From: an uncultured Flavobacteriales bacterium
GTDB taxonomy: Bacteria; Bacteroidota; Bacteroidia; Flavobacteriales; Crocinitomicaceae
Assembly (NCBI GenBank): GCA_946479985.1
Contig: CAMLIF010000003.1
Coordinates: forward strand, 36,731-100,730
DNA: 64,000 bases
Direction: 5' to 3'
The number at the start of each line of letters is the position of its first letter. The stretch's first letter is position 1. The notes under the pieces are model-generated. The model was not told the DNA's origin and did no database searches. It was given only the letters and a program-made list of their open reading frames with translations. A program made the position numbers and the translations under genes. Below, one piece after another: positions 52,308-61,132 of this stretch.

Positions 52308-54506
52308 ATGAGAATAATATTGTTTTTATCCTTCATTCTGTTGCTAGGTACCAATGTGCATGCACAGTTACAGGGAATAGTCTTCGGACAAAAAAATGGA
52401 AAAAAGATGCCGTTGAAAGGCGCAAAAGTGACATTGCTTCATGATCCTACTACGGTTCTGACTGAGGAGAATGGTCGCTTTGAATTAATACTTCCTAAAA
52501 GTTTACCTGACACTTTGGTCATTTCATACAAATCATATAACAACGATACCATTGCCTTAACGGCCGGCGATCGTTTTGCAGGATTGGAAATAACCCTGTT
52601 TCACATTGATGAATTAGACGAAATTGTTCTAGAGTTTAAACGAGACTCCAAGAACTATTCGCGTTTAAAACCACTTTTGATCGAACAATTGGGAGAAGGT
52701 GAACTGAAAAAAGCGGCTTGTTGTAATTTGTCGGAATCGTTTGAAACCAATGCAACTGTGGATGTAAATGTTACGGATGCTGTTTCCGGAGCAAAGAAAA
52801 TTCAGCTCCTTGGATTAGACGGTGTTTACACGCAATTCCAGATGGAGAATGTACCTTTTTTGAACGGTTCAGAGAGCAGTTTCGGGTTGAATACTGTTCC
52901 CGGAACCTGGGTTGAATCGATTCAGATTACGAAAGGAACAGGTTCTGTATCGAACGGCTACGAATCGATGGCGGGCTTGATCAATGTTGAATTTCGTAAA
53001 CCGAGAACGATGCCTTATTTGGCAGTGAATGGTTATGGCTCAATTATCGGAAGAGGTGAGTTGAACATTCACGGAAGCCAACTGATCAATGAAAAATGGA
53101 GTACAGCTACTTTTGCACACGGTTCTTCCGTAATGACGGAAACAGACAGAAACAAGGATGGATTCCTGGATGTTCCACTTTCGAAGACTGCATCTTTTCT
53201 TCATCGCTGGGAATATAACGGTGATCGTTTCGAGACCCGCTTCGGTTTCAATGTTTCAATGGATGAGCGAAAAGGCGGCCAGGTTTCCGGAATAGATTCG
53301 GCTTATCGTGTGTTAAGCAGAAACAATCATTACGATGTTTTCGCAAAAACCGGCTGGATATTTAAGAAACCGCATCATAGTTTTGGAGTGGTGTACCGTT
53401 TGAAAAAGCAGGAAATGCGTGGGAATTATGGAGTTCGTGAATTGTTCAGTGATGAGGTTTCAGGAAACATAAATGCTATTTACGACGGAGAAATTAAATC
53501 TGCCGCACATAAATATCGTGTCGGAGGATCGCTTTTCTATCAAAATGTAACACAACGCAGCGGATTTACAGATCACCGCGAGTTTAGTGTTCCCGGAGTT
53601 TTTGCTGAGTACACGTATACCGGAATTCGACTGGTTGCAGTTCTTGGTGCCAGGTATGATGTGCCAATGAACTATAAAGCACAATTCTCACCACGCGTTC
53701 ATTTGAAATATACACTCGACGAGCACACCGATTGGCGTTTAACTGCCGGGAAAGCGTGGCGTTTACCTTTGATTTTGAGCGATAATTATTTCCTTCTGGC
53801 AACATCAAAAGCCTGGTCGGTTCCAGCAAAAATGGAGCAGGAGGAAGCCTGGAACATTGGAACTTCCCTGGTTCGATCCGGAAAGTTGTGGGGAAGATCA
53901 GCAAGTATTAGTGCCGATGTTTTCCACACGCGTTTTATCAATCAGCTGGTGGTTGACCGCGATCGTTCGGTTGATACGTTTTATTTCGAGTTTCAGCACA
54001 AAACTTCGTACAGTACTGTTGCTCAATTTGAATTGAGCATTATGCCGATGAAGATTCTAACCGTTCGTCTGGCCTATAAATACCTCGATGTCCGTGCGAA
54101 TTTCGGTGGTGTAATGCAGCAGCAAGTGATGGTTCCGAAACATCGTTTCCTTGTAAATACGGCGATTGAATCACGTAATAAGAAGTGGGCATGGGATGCA
54201 ACATTCTCTCTTTACGGGAAAATGCGTTTGCATGATTACGTGGTGGATGGTGAACACCACAGCGATGAATACAGTACACTGGTTCCGAGTTTGATGTCGC
54301 AGGTAACATACCGGATGAAACGTTTTGAATTTTATGTCGGCGGAGAGAATATTTTGAATTTTACGCAGCCAGACCCTATTATCGGAGCAACTGATCCGTT
54401 TGGCGCGACATTTGATGCAACCCGTGTTTGGGCACCTGTTCTTGGAACGGTAGTTTACGCCGGATTTAGATATGAATTGAAACGAAAAGAAAAAGACGAT
54501 GAATAA
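52308..54506 (+). CDS. TonB-dependent receptor of the metal island
   Basis: A 732-residue outer-membrane receptor: signal (MRIILFLSFILLLGTNVHA), carboxypeptidase-regulatory-like domain (about 22-105), plug (about 125-230) opening with the unusual KKAACCNLSESFETNATVDV, which has a vicinal Cys pair, then AVSGAKKIQLLGLDGVYTQF and YESMAGLINVEFRKP, and a barrel of about 500 residues. The gene is between HYC_CC_PP and HMA protein genes (overlap of 8 bp with the latter). Import of a metal or metal chelate such as copper or zinc is inferred from context. Confidence 0.9.
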   Translation: MRIILFLSFILLLGTNVHAQLQGIVFGQKNGKKMPLKGAKVTLLHDPTTVLTEENGRFELILPKSLPDTLVISYKSYNNDTIALTAGDRFAGLEITLFHIDELDEIVLEFKRDSKNYSRLKPLLIEQLGEGELKKAACCNLSESFETNATVDVNVTDAVSGAKKIQLLGLDGVYTQFQMENVPFLNGSESSFGLNTVPGTWVESIQITKGTGSVSNGYESMAGLINVEFRKPRTMPYLAVNGYGSIIGRGELNIHGSQLINEKWSTATFAHGSSVMTETDRNKDGFLDVPLSKTASFLHRWEYNGDRFETRFGFNVSMDERKGGQVSGIDSAYRVLSRNNHYDVFAKTGWIFKKPHHSFGVVYRLKKQEMRGNYGVRELFSDEVSGNINAIYDGEIKSAAHKYRVGGSLFYQNVTQRSGFTDHREFSVPGVFAEYTYTGIRLVAVLGARYDVPMNYKAQFSPRVHLKYTLDEHTDWRLTAGKAWRLPLILSDNYFLLATSKAWSVPAKMEQEEAWNIGTSLVRSGKLWGRSASISADVFHTRFINQLVVDRDRSVDTFYFEFQHKTSYSTVAQFELSIMPMKILTVRLAYKYLDVRANFGGVMQQQVMVPKHRFLVNTAIESRNKKWAWDATFSLYGKMRLHDYVVDGEHHSDEYSTLVPSLMSQVTYRMKRFEFYVGGENILNFTQPDPIIGATDPFGATFDATRVWAPVLGTVVYAGFRYELKRKEKDDE

Positions 54507-54879
54507 ATTGATGAAAATAGTAGTTGTTACCTGCACGGTTTTGCTTACAGGTTTTACTGCAGGTGCTCAAACAGAGCCGAAAGTAAAAACAGTTGTAATC
54601 CAAACTTCTGCCGAATGCGAAGATTGTGAAGAGCGCATTGAGGCGATGTTGAATTACACGAAGGGTGTTTCGTTTGCTGAATTGGATTTAACAACCATGA
54701 AAGTAACAGTAAAGTATAAAACTGCAGCCATTACGGAAGCCCAGATAAAAGAGAAAATTTCGAAACTGGGTTACGATGCGGATGATGTGAAGGCAGATCC
54801 GGTTGCACAAAAAGAACTCCCGGCTTGCTGTCAGCCGCAAGGTATGTCGCATGAGCATAAAGAAGGCGAAGAGCATTAA
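54499..54879 (+). CDS. Exported heavy-metal-associated (HMA) domain protein
   Basis: A 126-residue protein with a signal peptide (MKIVVVTCTVLLTGFTAGA, counted from ATG 54511; ATG 54499 is equally possible) and one HMA fold. The metal loop reads TSAECEDCEERIEAML with the CxxC pair, followed by FAELDLTTMKVTVKY, and the C-terminus adds ACCQPQGMSHEHKEGEEH, a second Cys/His-rich patch. It would bind soft or borderline metal ions in the periplasm. Coupled to the TonB receptor gene by overlap; the palindromic terminator at 54901 follows. Confidence 0.87.
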   Translation: MNKLMKIVVVTCTVLLTGFTAGAQTEPKVKTVVIQTSAECEDCEERIEAMLNYTKGVSFAELDLTTMKVTVKYKTAAITEAQIKEKISKLGYDADDVKADPVAQKELPACCQPQGMSHEHKEGEEH

Positions 54880-54900
54880 TAAAAAGTCGGAACATTAATG

Positions 54901-54942
54901 AAAAAAGGTCGGGGCGAATAATTATTCGCCCCGACCTTTTTT
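54901..54942. terminator. Perfect 42-bp palindromic bidirectional terminator
   Basis: A loop-less perfect palindrome with six A, GGTCGGGGCGAATAA, its reverse complement and six T. It separates the convergent HMA gene and antiporter gene. Confidence 0.92.
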
Positions 54943-54951
54943 ATGTGCATT

Positions 54952-57138
54952 TTATTTCTCCTCTTCCGAACTTTTGAAAATTCCTCCAACTCCTTTCGAG
55001 ATCCGTTGAATTGTTTCAACGCCGGCAGCAATTGGACCGGCTGTCATATCTTCATAACCCCCAAACGATTTATCTACGGCCTGTTGCTCCGGATAAACGA
55101 AAACGCGGTCGAATTTTTCCCACTCCTTTTCCAGTCGGTTCGGCAGCGATTCAATTCCGTTAAAGGCAGAAATAGCACCTTTACGGGCAAGAATAGTAAA
55201 GATCATTGTTGAATCTGCTTCCTTCGGAGTGTGATAAGTCAAATCATCAGCTTGTTCGATTTCCAAATGCCGAATGCGAACACCGGAATTCTTTATTTTC
55301 AGGTATTCCTGGATTTTTTCAAAAGTACTGATCGTACACGCCGCTTCGATTTCCAAATTCAATTCTCTTGCAATCCGATGTACACGATCGAGCCACTGGG
55401 TAAAGCCTATTTCCAATTCTGCAAATGGAACACAGCCCAGGAAGAGTTTTTTAAAAGATGCGAATGAACGTTCGAAATGACAAAAGAACACGGTTTTATC
55501 GCAAACGTCGAGTAAATGATCTCTGTCATCACCAACCAGGCGTTTCAGTAAGTTTAGTTTCGAATTATCATTTATCAAAACCATATCTGCGGCCAATTCT
55601 TTCGACACACGTGCAATTCCGCTGCTGAAATTATGATCGATTGTTGCCATGGTGTGTACCATAATTTCTCCGCCCGAGTAGTGCGAAATAAAATCATCCA
55701 TGTGTTTTCTGGAACGCCGGATATTTTTTTCTGCGTCCTGGTCATTGTCCATAACACTGACAATCGACAATGGGTTAATCACCTTTTTGTTCGTAATGAG
55801 AATTGAAAAATCGAATAGCAATTCGTTTCCCCGTAATTCGTTTGCAGCCACCAAAACGTGCTGATTGCGAAGAGCAAGTTGTTCTACTGGCTCGTTTTTC
55901 GCCTGTTCGATCAATAGTTTTTTACCTGCGTTTTCAGTTACGAAACTTGCAGTCATACTCGTGATCAATATGAGAACTACCGTTCCATTCACCACTTCAA
56001 TCGGAAGAATGCCCATCGTAAATCCTACGTTGATAACGGCCAGAGTTGCTGCAGCGTGCGCAGTACTTAATCCAAAAATGATCTGACGTTCGGAACCGCT
56101 CATTTTAAAGATCAACTGTGTTATCCAGGCTGCAAGGAATTTGCTGAATATGGCGAACGAAGAAAGAATCCCGGCTATTGCCCATGCCCAGGGTTCATCT
56201 GCGAGCACTTTTACATTCACCACCATCCCGATCGAAATCAGGAAGAACGGAATGAAGAGCGAATTTCCAATGAACTCAATTCTATTCATAAGAGCAGATG
56301 TATGAGGAATCAAACGATTCAAAACCAAGCCGGCAACGAACGCTCCAATGATTGATTCAATTCCTGCCGCTTCTGCTAAAAACGATGCGAAGAATAAAAC
56401 AGAAAGAACGAAGATGTAGTGTGAACTTTTTTCCGATTCGAGCTTGCTGAAGAACCACCTGGCAATGCGCGGAACGAGCCCGAACATGATTAAACTGAAG
56501 ATGGACAGAGTAACCACTAAATGAAGAATAGTACTTGTATTGATCACGCCGTTTTCAGAACTTGAAATTACCGCAAGAATAATAAGAACGGCTGTATCAG
56601 TTAATATGGTTCCGCCAATTGCTATGGCAACCGCTTCGATTTTGGTAATACCGTATTTGGAGATTATCGGATATGCTACCAATGTATGGGTTGCAAACAT
56701 ACTTGCTGTGAGCAAACTCGCTACTTCATTTAATCCAAGCGCCATTCTGCAGATCGGATATCCGAGTAGGAGGGGAACGAAGAAAGTCAATGCTCCGAAT
56801 GCGATACTCTTGTTGCGGTAACGTTTAAATTCCTGCATGTCGAGCTCCAAACCAGCCATGAACATGATGTAAAGCAAGCCGAATTTGGCAAACATAAAAA
56901 CGTATCCTTCGGTGGTATTTGCTTTGGAAATAACCTCTAAACCGTTTGGTCCGATAACAACTCCCGAAATAATCAATCCGATAAGTGCCGGGATTTTCAG
57001 CCTTCTCAAAAGAATAGGAGAAAGGAGAATGATTAAAAGTAAAATTGAAAAGGTAAGAATCGGGTTTTCAAGGGGAAGTTTAAATTCTCCTAGCAGCTTC
57101 TCAAATTCATGACCAAATCGTTCGATTAGTCCTTGCAT
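54952..57138 (-). CDS. KefB/CPA2-type cation:proton antiporter
   Basis: A 728-residue membrane protein with about 12 helices in the first 390 residues (PALIGLIISGVVIGPNGLE, FMAGLELDMQEFKRY, IGGTILTDTAVLIILAVIS, ESIIGAFVAGLVLNRL) as in CPA2 Na+(K+)/H+ antiporters, followed by a long cytoplasmic region with two universal-stress-protein-like stretches (VLVAANELRGNELLFDFSIL, KELAADMVLINDNS). No TrkA-N domain is evident. It should exchange monovalent cations for protons in pH or osmotic homeostasis. Confidence 0.92.
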   Translation of the reverse strand: MQGLIERFGHEFEKLLGEFKLPLENPILTFSILLLIILLSPILLRRLKIPALIGLIISGVVIGPNGLEVISKANTTEGYVFMFAKFGLLYIMFMAGLELDMQEFKRYRNKSIAFGALTFFVPLLLGYPICRMALGLNEVASLLTASMFATHTLVAYPIISKYGITKIEAVAIAIGGTILTDTAVLIILAVISSSENGVINTSTILHLVVTLSIFSLIMFGLVPRIARWFFSKLESEKSSHYIFVLSVLFFASFLAEAAGIESIIGAFVAGLVLNRLIPHTSALMNRIEFIGNSLFIPFFLISIGMVVNVKVLADEPWAWAIAGILSSFAIFSKFLAAWITQLIFKMSGSERQIIFGLSTAHAAATLAVINVGFTMGILPIEVVNGTVVLILITSMTASFVTENAGKKLLIEQAKNEPVEQLALRNQHVLVAANELRGNELLFDFSILITNKKVINPLSIVSVMDNDQDAEKNIRRSRKHMDDFISHYSGGEIMVHTMATIDHNFSSGIARVSKELAADMVLINDNSKLNLLKRLVGDDRDHLLDVCDKTVFFCHFERSFASFKKLFLGCVPFAELEIGFTQWLDRVHRIARELNLEIEAACTISTFEKIQEYLKIKNSGVRIRHLEIEQADDLTYHTPKEADSTMIFTILARKGAISAFNGIESLPNRLEKEWEKFDRVFVYPEQQAVDKSFGGYEDMTAGPIAAGVETIQRISKGVGGIFKSSEEEK

Positions 57139-57402
57139 AGTCGGGGTTACAATGTACGCAAAAGTACATTCTATTTCGATTCGAAAAACGAAATCGCCGA
57201 CCGATTAATTATTTAGGATTTGAAGTTGAGTACCGAAGGTGTGTGGGTTAACCAGATGCTTATGTTTCAACGGCTTTCTTCCAGCTGTCGTGACTAATCA
57301 GCATCAGGTCCTGCTGCGACATAAACTCTCTATCTAATTTCGGCTGTGTTTGAAGCGCTATGTGGATTGAGAAAAGCGATAGATGCAGTGCTTTTCATGA
57401 AA

Positions 57403-58230
57403 TTAAAGCTGCCCGTCAGAATGATAAATCCCGGTTTTAAAAATGCGAACCATGAGCAAAATCCCATCCCTGTCGTATTCGTAATATTTTCCATCGAGTA
57501 ATTGTCCTTCCTTGAAAATACCGTCGAGTAAGATTTCGTTGTCATCATTGTAGACTTTGTTGTAGCCGTCTTTTTTGAAGGCAACTCCTCTGGTATTTGG
57601 TGTGGCTGATATTTCAGGGCGCGGGTGTTTCTTCGCTTCTTCCGCCGATGTTTGAGCAGATTTAGGACTTTTGGAAGCTGTGCAAATAATTGGAACGGAT
57701 TGAGAAGAAATTAGTTTTCCGGTAATATCATAATGAAACGCATCATAGGGAACGCCATTTTTCGCGCAATACGTATGTTCCAGTTGCCCGGTTTCATAGT
57801 AAAAATTCACTCTTCCTTCCTCTTTCCCGTTTTCATTAAACCATGCTTCGTATTCCAGTTGGCCATTGTCGTAGAAGCGTTTAATCGAATCACGAAACAT
57901 GTTCTTTTCAAAAGTCCCGGTTTCTCTGATCTGTCCGGAACTTCCGCTTTTAACGTAAGCCCCTGTTGGACGATTGTTCTTGTATTCGCCCTTCAATTTA
58001 GGAGTTTTTCCATCATCATGGTAATAAACCCACGTTCCTTCTTTGCGATCATCTACATAGTTTCCTTCCTGAACTTTTCCATCTGCAGGGAAATTCAGAT
58101 CAGGCCGGTCTTTTCCATAGAAAATCCAATGCCCTTGCTTTCTTCCGAGCGAATCGCTGAAGTTGAGTGTTTCCTGCGCTTTGGCGTCGGAAAGAATGAT
58201 GAAGGTTAGAAAGAGTAGAAGTGTTCGCAT
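57403..58230 (-). CDS. YwqK/MORN-like repeat protein (copy 2)
   Basis: A 275-residue exported protein (signal MRTLLLFLTFIILSDAKA) built from MORN-like repeats of about 22 residues: GNYVDDRKEGTWVYYHDDGK, GEYKNNRPTGAYVKSG, TGTFEKNMFRDSIKRFYDNG, QLEYEAWFNENGKEEGRVNF and QLEHTYCAKNGVPYDAFHYD. Such proteins are labelled 'YwqK family antitoxin', but there is no toxin here. The start touches the stop of the homologous upstream gene (overlap 58230). The function is unknown. Confidence 0.8.
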   Translation of the reverse strand: MRTLLLFLTFIILSDAKAQETLNFSDSLGRKQGHWIFYGKDRPDLNFPADGKVQEGNYVDDRKEGTWVYYHDDGKTPKLKGEYKNNRPTGAYVKSGSSGQIRETGTFEKNMFRDSIKRFYDNGQLEYEAWFNENGKEEGRVNFYYETGQLEHTYCAKNGVPYDAFHYDITGKLISSQSVPIICTASKSPKSAQTSAEEAKKHPRPEISATPNTRGVAFKKDGYNKVYNDDNEILLDGIFKEGQLLDGKYYEYDRDGILLMVRIFKTGIYHSDGQL

Positions 58231-59024
58231 TAGATTTGCCCGTAAGAATGAAGGAATCCTTCTTTGTAGATTTCGATTTTAATGATTTGATTGCTTTCGT
58301 TATAAATATAGCATTTGCCATCGAACAATTGTCCGTTTTTGAAAATTCCTTCCTGGTAAACTAAATCATGACGCAGAATTTTATTATAGTCGTTGGCTTT
58401 GAACGAAGCAGGTATTTCAGTATCAATGAGGTTTGGTGCCATTATCTTTTTTGAGAACACTTCTGTTTCTACAATCGTTACTTCTCTTTCAGCTTTCAAA
58501 TCAAGAACAGTTCCGTCTTCGTTATATCGTTTCTGATTGGTAGGTTTCCCGTTAACGGCATCGTAACTGTATTCCAGTTGTCCGGATTTGTAGTAATAGT
58601 TCACCGTGCCCTGTTCTTTTCCTTCCTGATTATAGATTGCTTCATATTCCAGTTTACCATTTTCCCAATAACGTTTTAAAGAATCCTTGAAACCAAGGTT
58701 TGTGAAAGTGCCGGTTTCTTTAATTCTTCCGTTCTGATAATATTTCGTGTAGTTTCCGTTTGGGCGGTTATTTTCAAATTCTCCTTTTTGTTTCAGTGAT
58801 AATCCATCTTCATAATAACGCGACCAATATCCTTCCTTTCGGTTGTTCACCAGGTTTCCTTCTTCCACTTTCGCGTCATCTGGATATTCTAAATTGGGAA
58901 GGTCTCTCCCGTAAAAAACCGTGTAAACAGGCTTGCTGGATTTGTTTGAAGCCGTTTGACCAAAACAGCTGATCTGAGAATGAGTTATCAGAAAACCGGA
59001 AAGAATTATGCAAAAAGATTTCAT
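58230..59024 (-). CDS. YwqK/MORN-like repeat protein (copy 1)
   Basis: A 264-residue exported protein (signal MKSFCIILSGFLITHSQISC) with the same repeats as copy 2: GNLVNNRKEGYWSRYYEDG, GEFENNRPNGNYTKYYQNG, ETGTFTNLGFKDSLKRYWEN and KLEYEAIYNQEGKEQGTVNY. The first Cys after the signal hints at a lipoprotein but the spacing is not ideal. The two genes are clearly a tandem duplication, overlapping by one base. No partner toxin or enzyme is adjacent. Confidence 0.8.
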   Translation of the reverse strand: MKSFCIILSGFLITHSQISCFGQTASNKSSKPVYTVFYGRDLPNLEYPDDAKVEEGNLVNNRKEGYWSRYYEDGLSLKQKGEFENNRPNGNYTKYYQNGRIKETGTFTNLGFKDSLKRYWENGKLEYEAIYNQEGKEQGTVNYYYKSGQLEYSYDAVNGKPTNQKRYNEDGTVLDLKAEREVTIVETEVFSKKIMAPNLIDTEIPASFKANDYNKILRHDLVYQEGIFKNGQLFDGKCYIYNESNQIIKIEIYKEGFLHSYGQI

Positions 59025-59223
59025 AAGCCTAGTTTTAATGAATATACGGAATTCTTGGTTTTTTAGTTCGAATAATGAACAAAGCGGTCATAGTGTTGAA
59101 AAAAGAACAGTTTTGATCGAAAATTGCTAAAAATCAAAGAGTTGTTATTCATTGTGGTTGTGTGATGAAACTTCCTTTTTTTTTCATTAATTTCGCGCCT
59201 TAATAAATCAATTTTTAGAGACT

Positions 59224-60504
59224 ATGTCATATTTGTTTACCTCAGAATCAGTATCTGAAGGACACCCAGATAAAGTTGCAGATCAAATTTCTGACGCATT
59301 GATTGACCATTTCATGGCATTCGATCCAACATCGAAAGTAGCTTGTGAAACCCTGGTTACAACAGGTCAGGTAGTATTGGCTGGTGAGGTGAAAACAAAA
59401 ACCTACTTAGACGTTCAGGCAATTGCACGTGAAGTTATTGCCCGAATCGGTTATACAAAATCAGAATACATGTTTGAGGCGAATTCTTGTGGAATTTTGT
59501 CTGCTATTCATGATCAGTCATCTGATATCAATCAGGGTGTTGACCGTGTGGTTTCAAACGACGATTTTGAAGCAAAAGCAAACGCTCAGGGAGCGGGTGA
59601 CCAGGGAATGATGTTTGGTTACGCAACACGCGAAACTGACAATTTCATGCCTTTGGCCTTGGATTTGGCTCATAAAGTACTTCAGGAATTATCACACATT
59701 CGCAATAACGAACCGCACTTGATCGGTTATTTACGTCCGGATGCAAAATCTCAGGTTACTATCGAGTATTCAGATGATAACGTTCCACAACGTATCGATT
59801 CAATTGTTGTTTCTACACAACACGATGATTTTGATGATGAGCCTGCAATGCTGGCTAAAATCAAATCGGATATTATCAATATCGTTATTCCTCGCGTTAC
59901 TGCTAAATTGAAGCCGGAGTTACGTTCATTATTTACAGATCAAATTACTTATCATATCAATCCAACAGGGAAGTTTGTGATTGGTGGTCCTCACGGAGAT
60001 ACCGGATTAACAGGTCGTAAGATTATCGTGGATACATACGGTGGAAAAGGTGCTCACGGTGGAGGAGCTTTTTCAGGAAAAGATCCTTCTAAAGTGGATC
60101 GTTCTGCTGCTTATGCAACACGTCATATCGCTAAAAACCTGGTTGCTGCCGGATTATGTGATGAGGTTTTGGTTCAGGTTTCATACGCTATTGGTGTTGC
60201 TAAACCATGTGGATTGTTTATCAATACATACGGAACATCGAAAGTGGGAATGACTGACGGAGAGATTGCTAAGAAATGTGAGGAGATCTTCGATATGCGT
60301 CCTTATGCAATTGAGCAGCGTTTGAAATTGAGAAACCCAATGTATTCTGAAACTGCTGCTTACGGTCACATGGGACGTAAAAATGAAGTGGTTACGAAAA
60401 CGTTTAAAGCTCCGGACGGAACAACTTTGGTAAAAGAAATCGAATTGTTTACATGGGAGAAGTTAGATTACCTGGATAAAGTGCAAACTGCTTTCGGATT
60501 GTAA
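59224..60504 (+). CDS. metK: S-adenosylmethionine synthetase
   Basis: A 426-residue cytoplasmic enzyme making SAM from methionine and ATP. Motifs: [20 protein letters not shown] at the N-terminus, the hexapeptide GAGDQG in [28 protein letters not shown] and the signature [19 protein letters not shown]. Slightly longer than E. coli MetK through an extra loop (about 190-210), usual for this group. No SAM riboswitch is visible in the 200-bp leader. A good terminator follows at 60525. Confidence 0.98.
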   Translation: MSYLFTSESVSEGHPDKVADQISDALIDHFMAFDPTSKVACETLVTTGQVVLAGEVKTKTYLDVQAIAREVIARIGYTKSEYMFEANSCGILSAIHDQSSDINQGVDRVVSNDDFEAKANAQGAGDQGMMFGYATRETDNFMPLALDLAHKVLQELSHIRNNEPHLIGYLRPDAKSQVTIEYSDDNVPQRIDSIVVSTQHDDFDDEPAMLAKIKSDIINIVIPRVTAKLKPELRSLFTDQITYHINPTGKFVIGGPHGDTGLTGRKIIVDTYGGKGAHGGGAFSGKDPSKVDRSAAYATRHIAKNLVAAGLCDEVLVQVSYAIGVAKPCGLFINTYGTSKVGMTDGEIAKKCEEIFDMRPYAIEQRLKLRNPMYSETAAYGHMGRKNEVVTKTFKAPDGTTLVKEIELFTWEKLDYLDKVQTAFGL

Positions 60505-60524
60505 GATCTGAATGTTTTGATATT

Positions 60525-60557
60525 AAAAACGGGAGCTCAAAAGGCTCCCGTTTTTTT
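60525..60557 (+). terminator. metK terminator
   Basis: Stem AAAAACGGGAGC / GCTCCCGTTTTT (60525-60536, 60544-60555) with a 7-base loop and a run of seven T. Confidence 0.92.
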
Positions 60558-60570
60558 GTTGGTAATGTTC

Positions 60571-60588
60571 GTAGTGACAAGTCACGAC
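60571..60588. repeat. REP-like palindromic element, degenerate copy
   Basis: GTAGTGACAAGTCACGAC has an inner perfect stem GTGAC-AA-GTCAC. Its first 16 bases match the first half of the palindrome at 61087-61122 at 13 of 16 positions, the rest being G-to-A changes. The two elements flank the lipoprotein gene at 60599-61063. Confidence 0.5.
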
Positions 60589-60598
60589 TTATCCCCAT

Positions 60599-61063
60599 TC
60601 AGGGATAAGTAATATTAAATTCAGCTTCTGTAACTTGCTTTGTTGCACTCAGATCTGCTTTTTCAAGGATACAGTTATACGTTCCCGAAATTCGATGTAC
60701 TGCAGGATCATTCGACACGATGGTTACAGAACCCGAAATGGAACCATAACCAGCGGTAGCAAAGCTATCATCGGTATGACTCAGTCTGAAACTTCCGTTC
60801 GGAAGAATGTTATATGTACCTGGCTGTAACGTGTCTTCCATGCGTAAATAGAAACTCATGTTTGTGCCAATAGTTGTAGAATATAAGATTAATCCGCTGG
60901 TGTGCTGCGAAGTACTGCCGGATGCTGTGTATGGAGTCCCGTCTACTTTCAGATAAAATCCTTTTAAAGCCGGAGTACCTGATGTTGTGGTTTCTTTGTC
61001 TTTTTTACAGCTTGTTGCAATTAGACCAAGTGCAACAAATGCGATCATGAATTTGGTTTTCAT
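60599..61063 (-). CDS. Lipoprotein of unknown function
   Basis: A 154-residue exported lipoprotein (MKTKFMIAFVALGLIATSC). The mature part begins KKDKETTTSGTPALKG and contains beta-strand-like stretches (GYGSISGSVTIVSNDP, HRISGTYNCILEKADLS). It resembles small Bacteroidota lipoproteins with a DUF-type beta fold, but no family can be named. Flanked by two related palindromic elements. Confidence 0.75.
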   Translation of the reverse strand: MKTKFMIAFVALGLIATSCKKDKETTTSGTPALKGFYLKVDGTPYTASGSTSQHTSGLILYSTTIGTNMSFYLRMEDTLQPGTYNILPNGSFRLSHTDDSFATAGYGSISGSVTIVSNDPAVHRISGTYNCILEKADLSATKQVTEAEFNITYP

Positions 61064-61086
61064 AAGGTGAGTTTGATTTAATGATG

Positions 61087-61122
61087 TTTGTAGTGGCAGG
61101 TCGCGCGACCTGCCACTACAAA
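61087..61122. repeat. Perfect 36-bp palindrome (REP-like)
   Basis: Half TTTGTAGTGGCAGGTCGC and its exact reverse complement without a loop. Lies between the lipoprotein start and the fabD stop. GC-rich core, likely dispersed repeat and possibly a terminator for fabD on the minus strand (no clear T-run). Confidence 0.75.
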
Positions 61123-61132
61123 TAGAATATTA

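Noticed and set aside
57330..57584. Open frame of 84 codons on the minus strand overlapping the YwqK copy 2 end
   Set aside because: It is largely antisense-frame shadow of the YwqK gene and has no family features.
57403..59024. Toxin-antitoxin locus based on the YwqK 'antitoxin' family name
   Set aside because: Both proteins are exported, are homologous to each other and have no toxin gene beside them.
59025..59223. SAM riboswitch in front of metK
   Set aside because: No paired-stem architecture or terminator is visible in the 199-bp leader.
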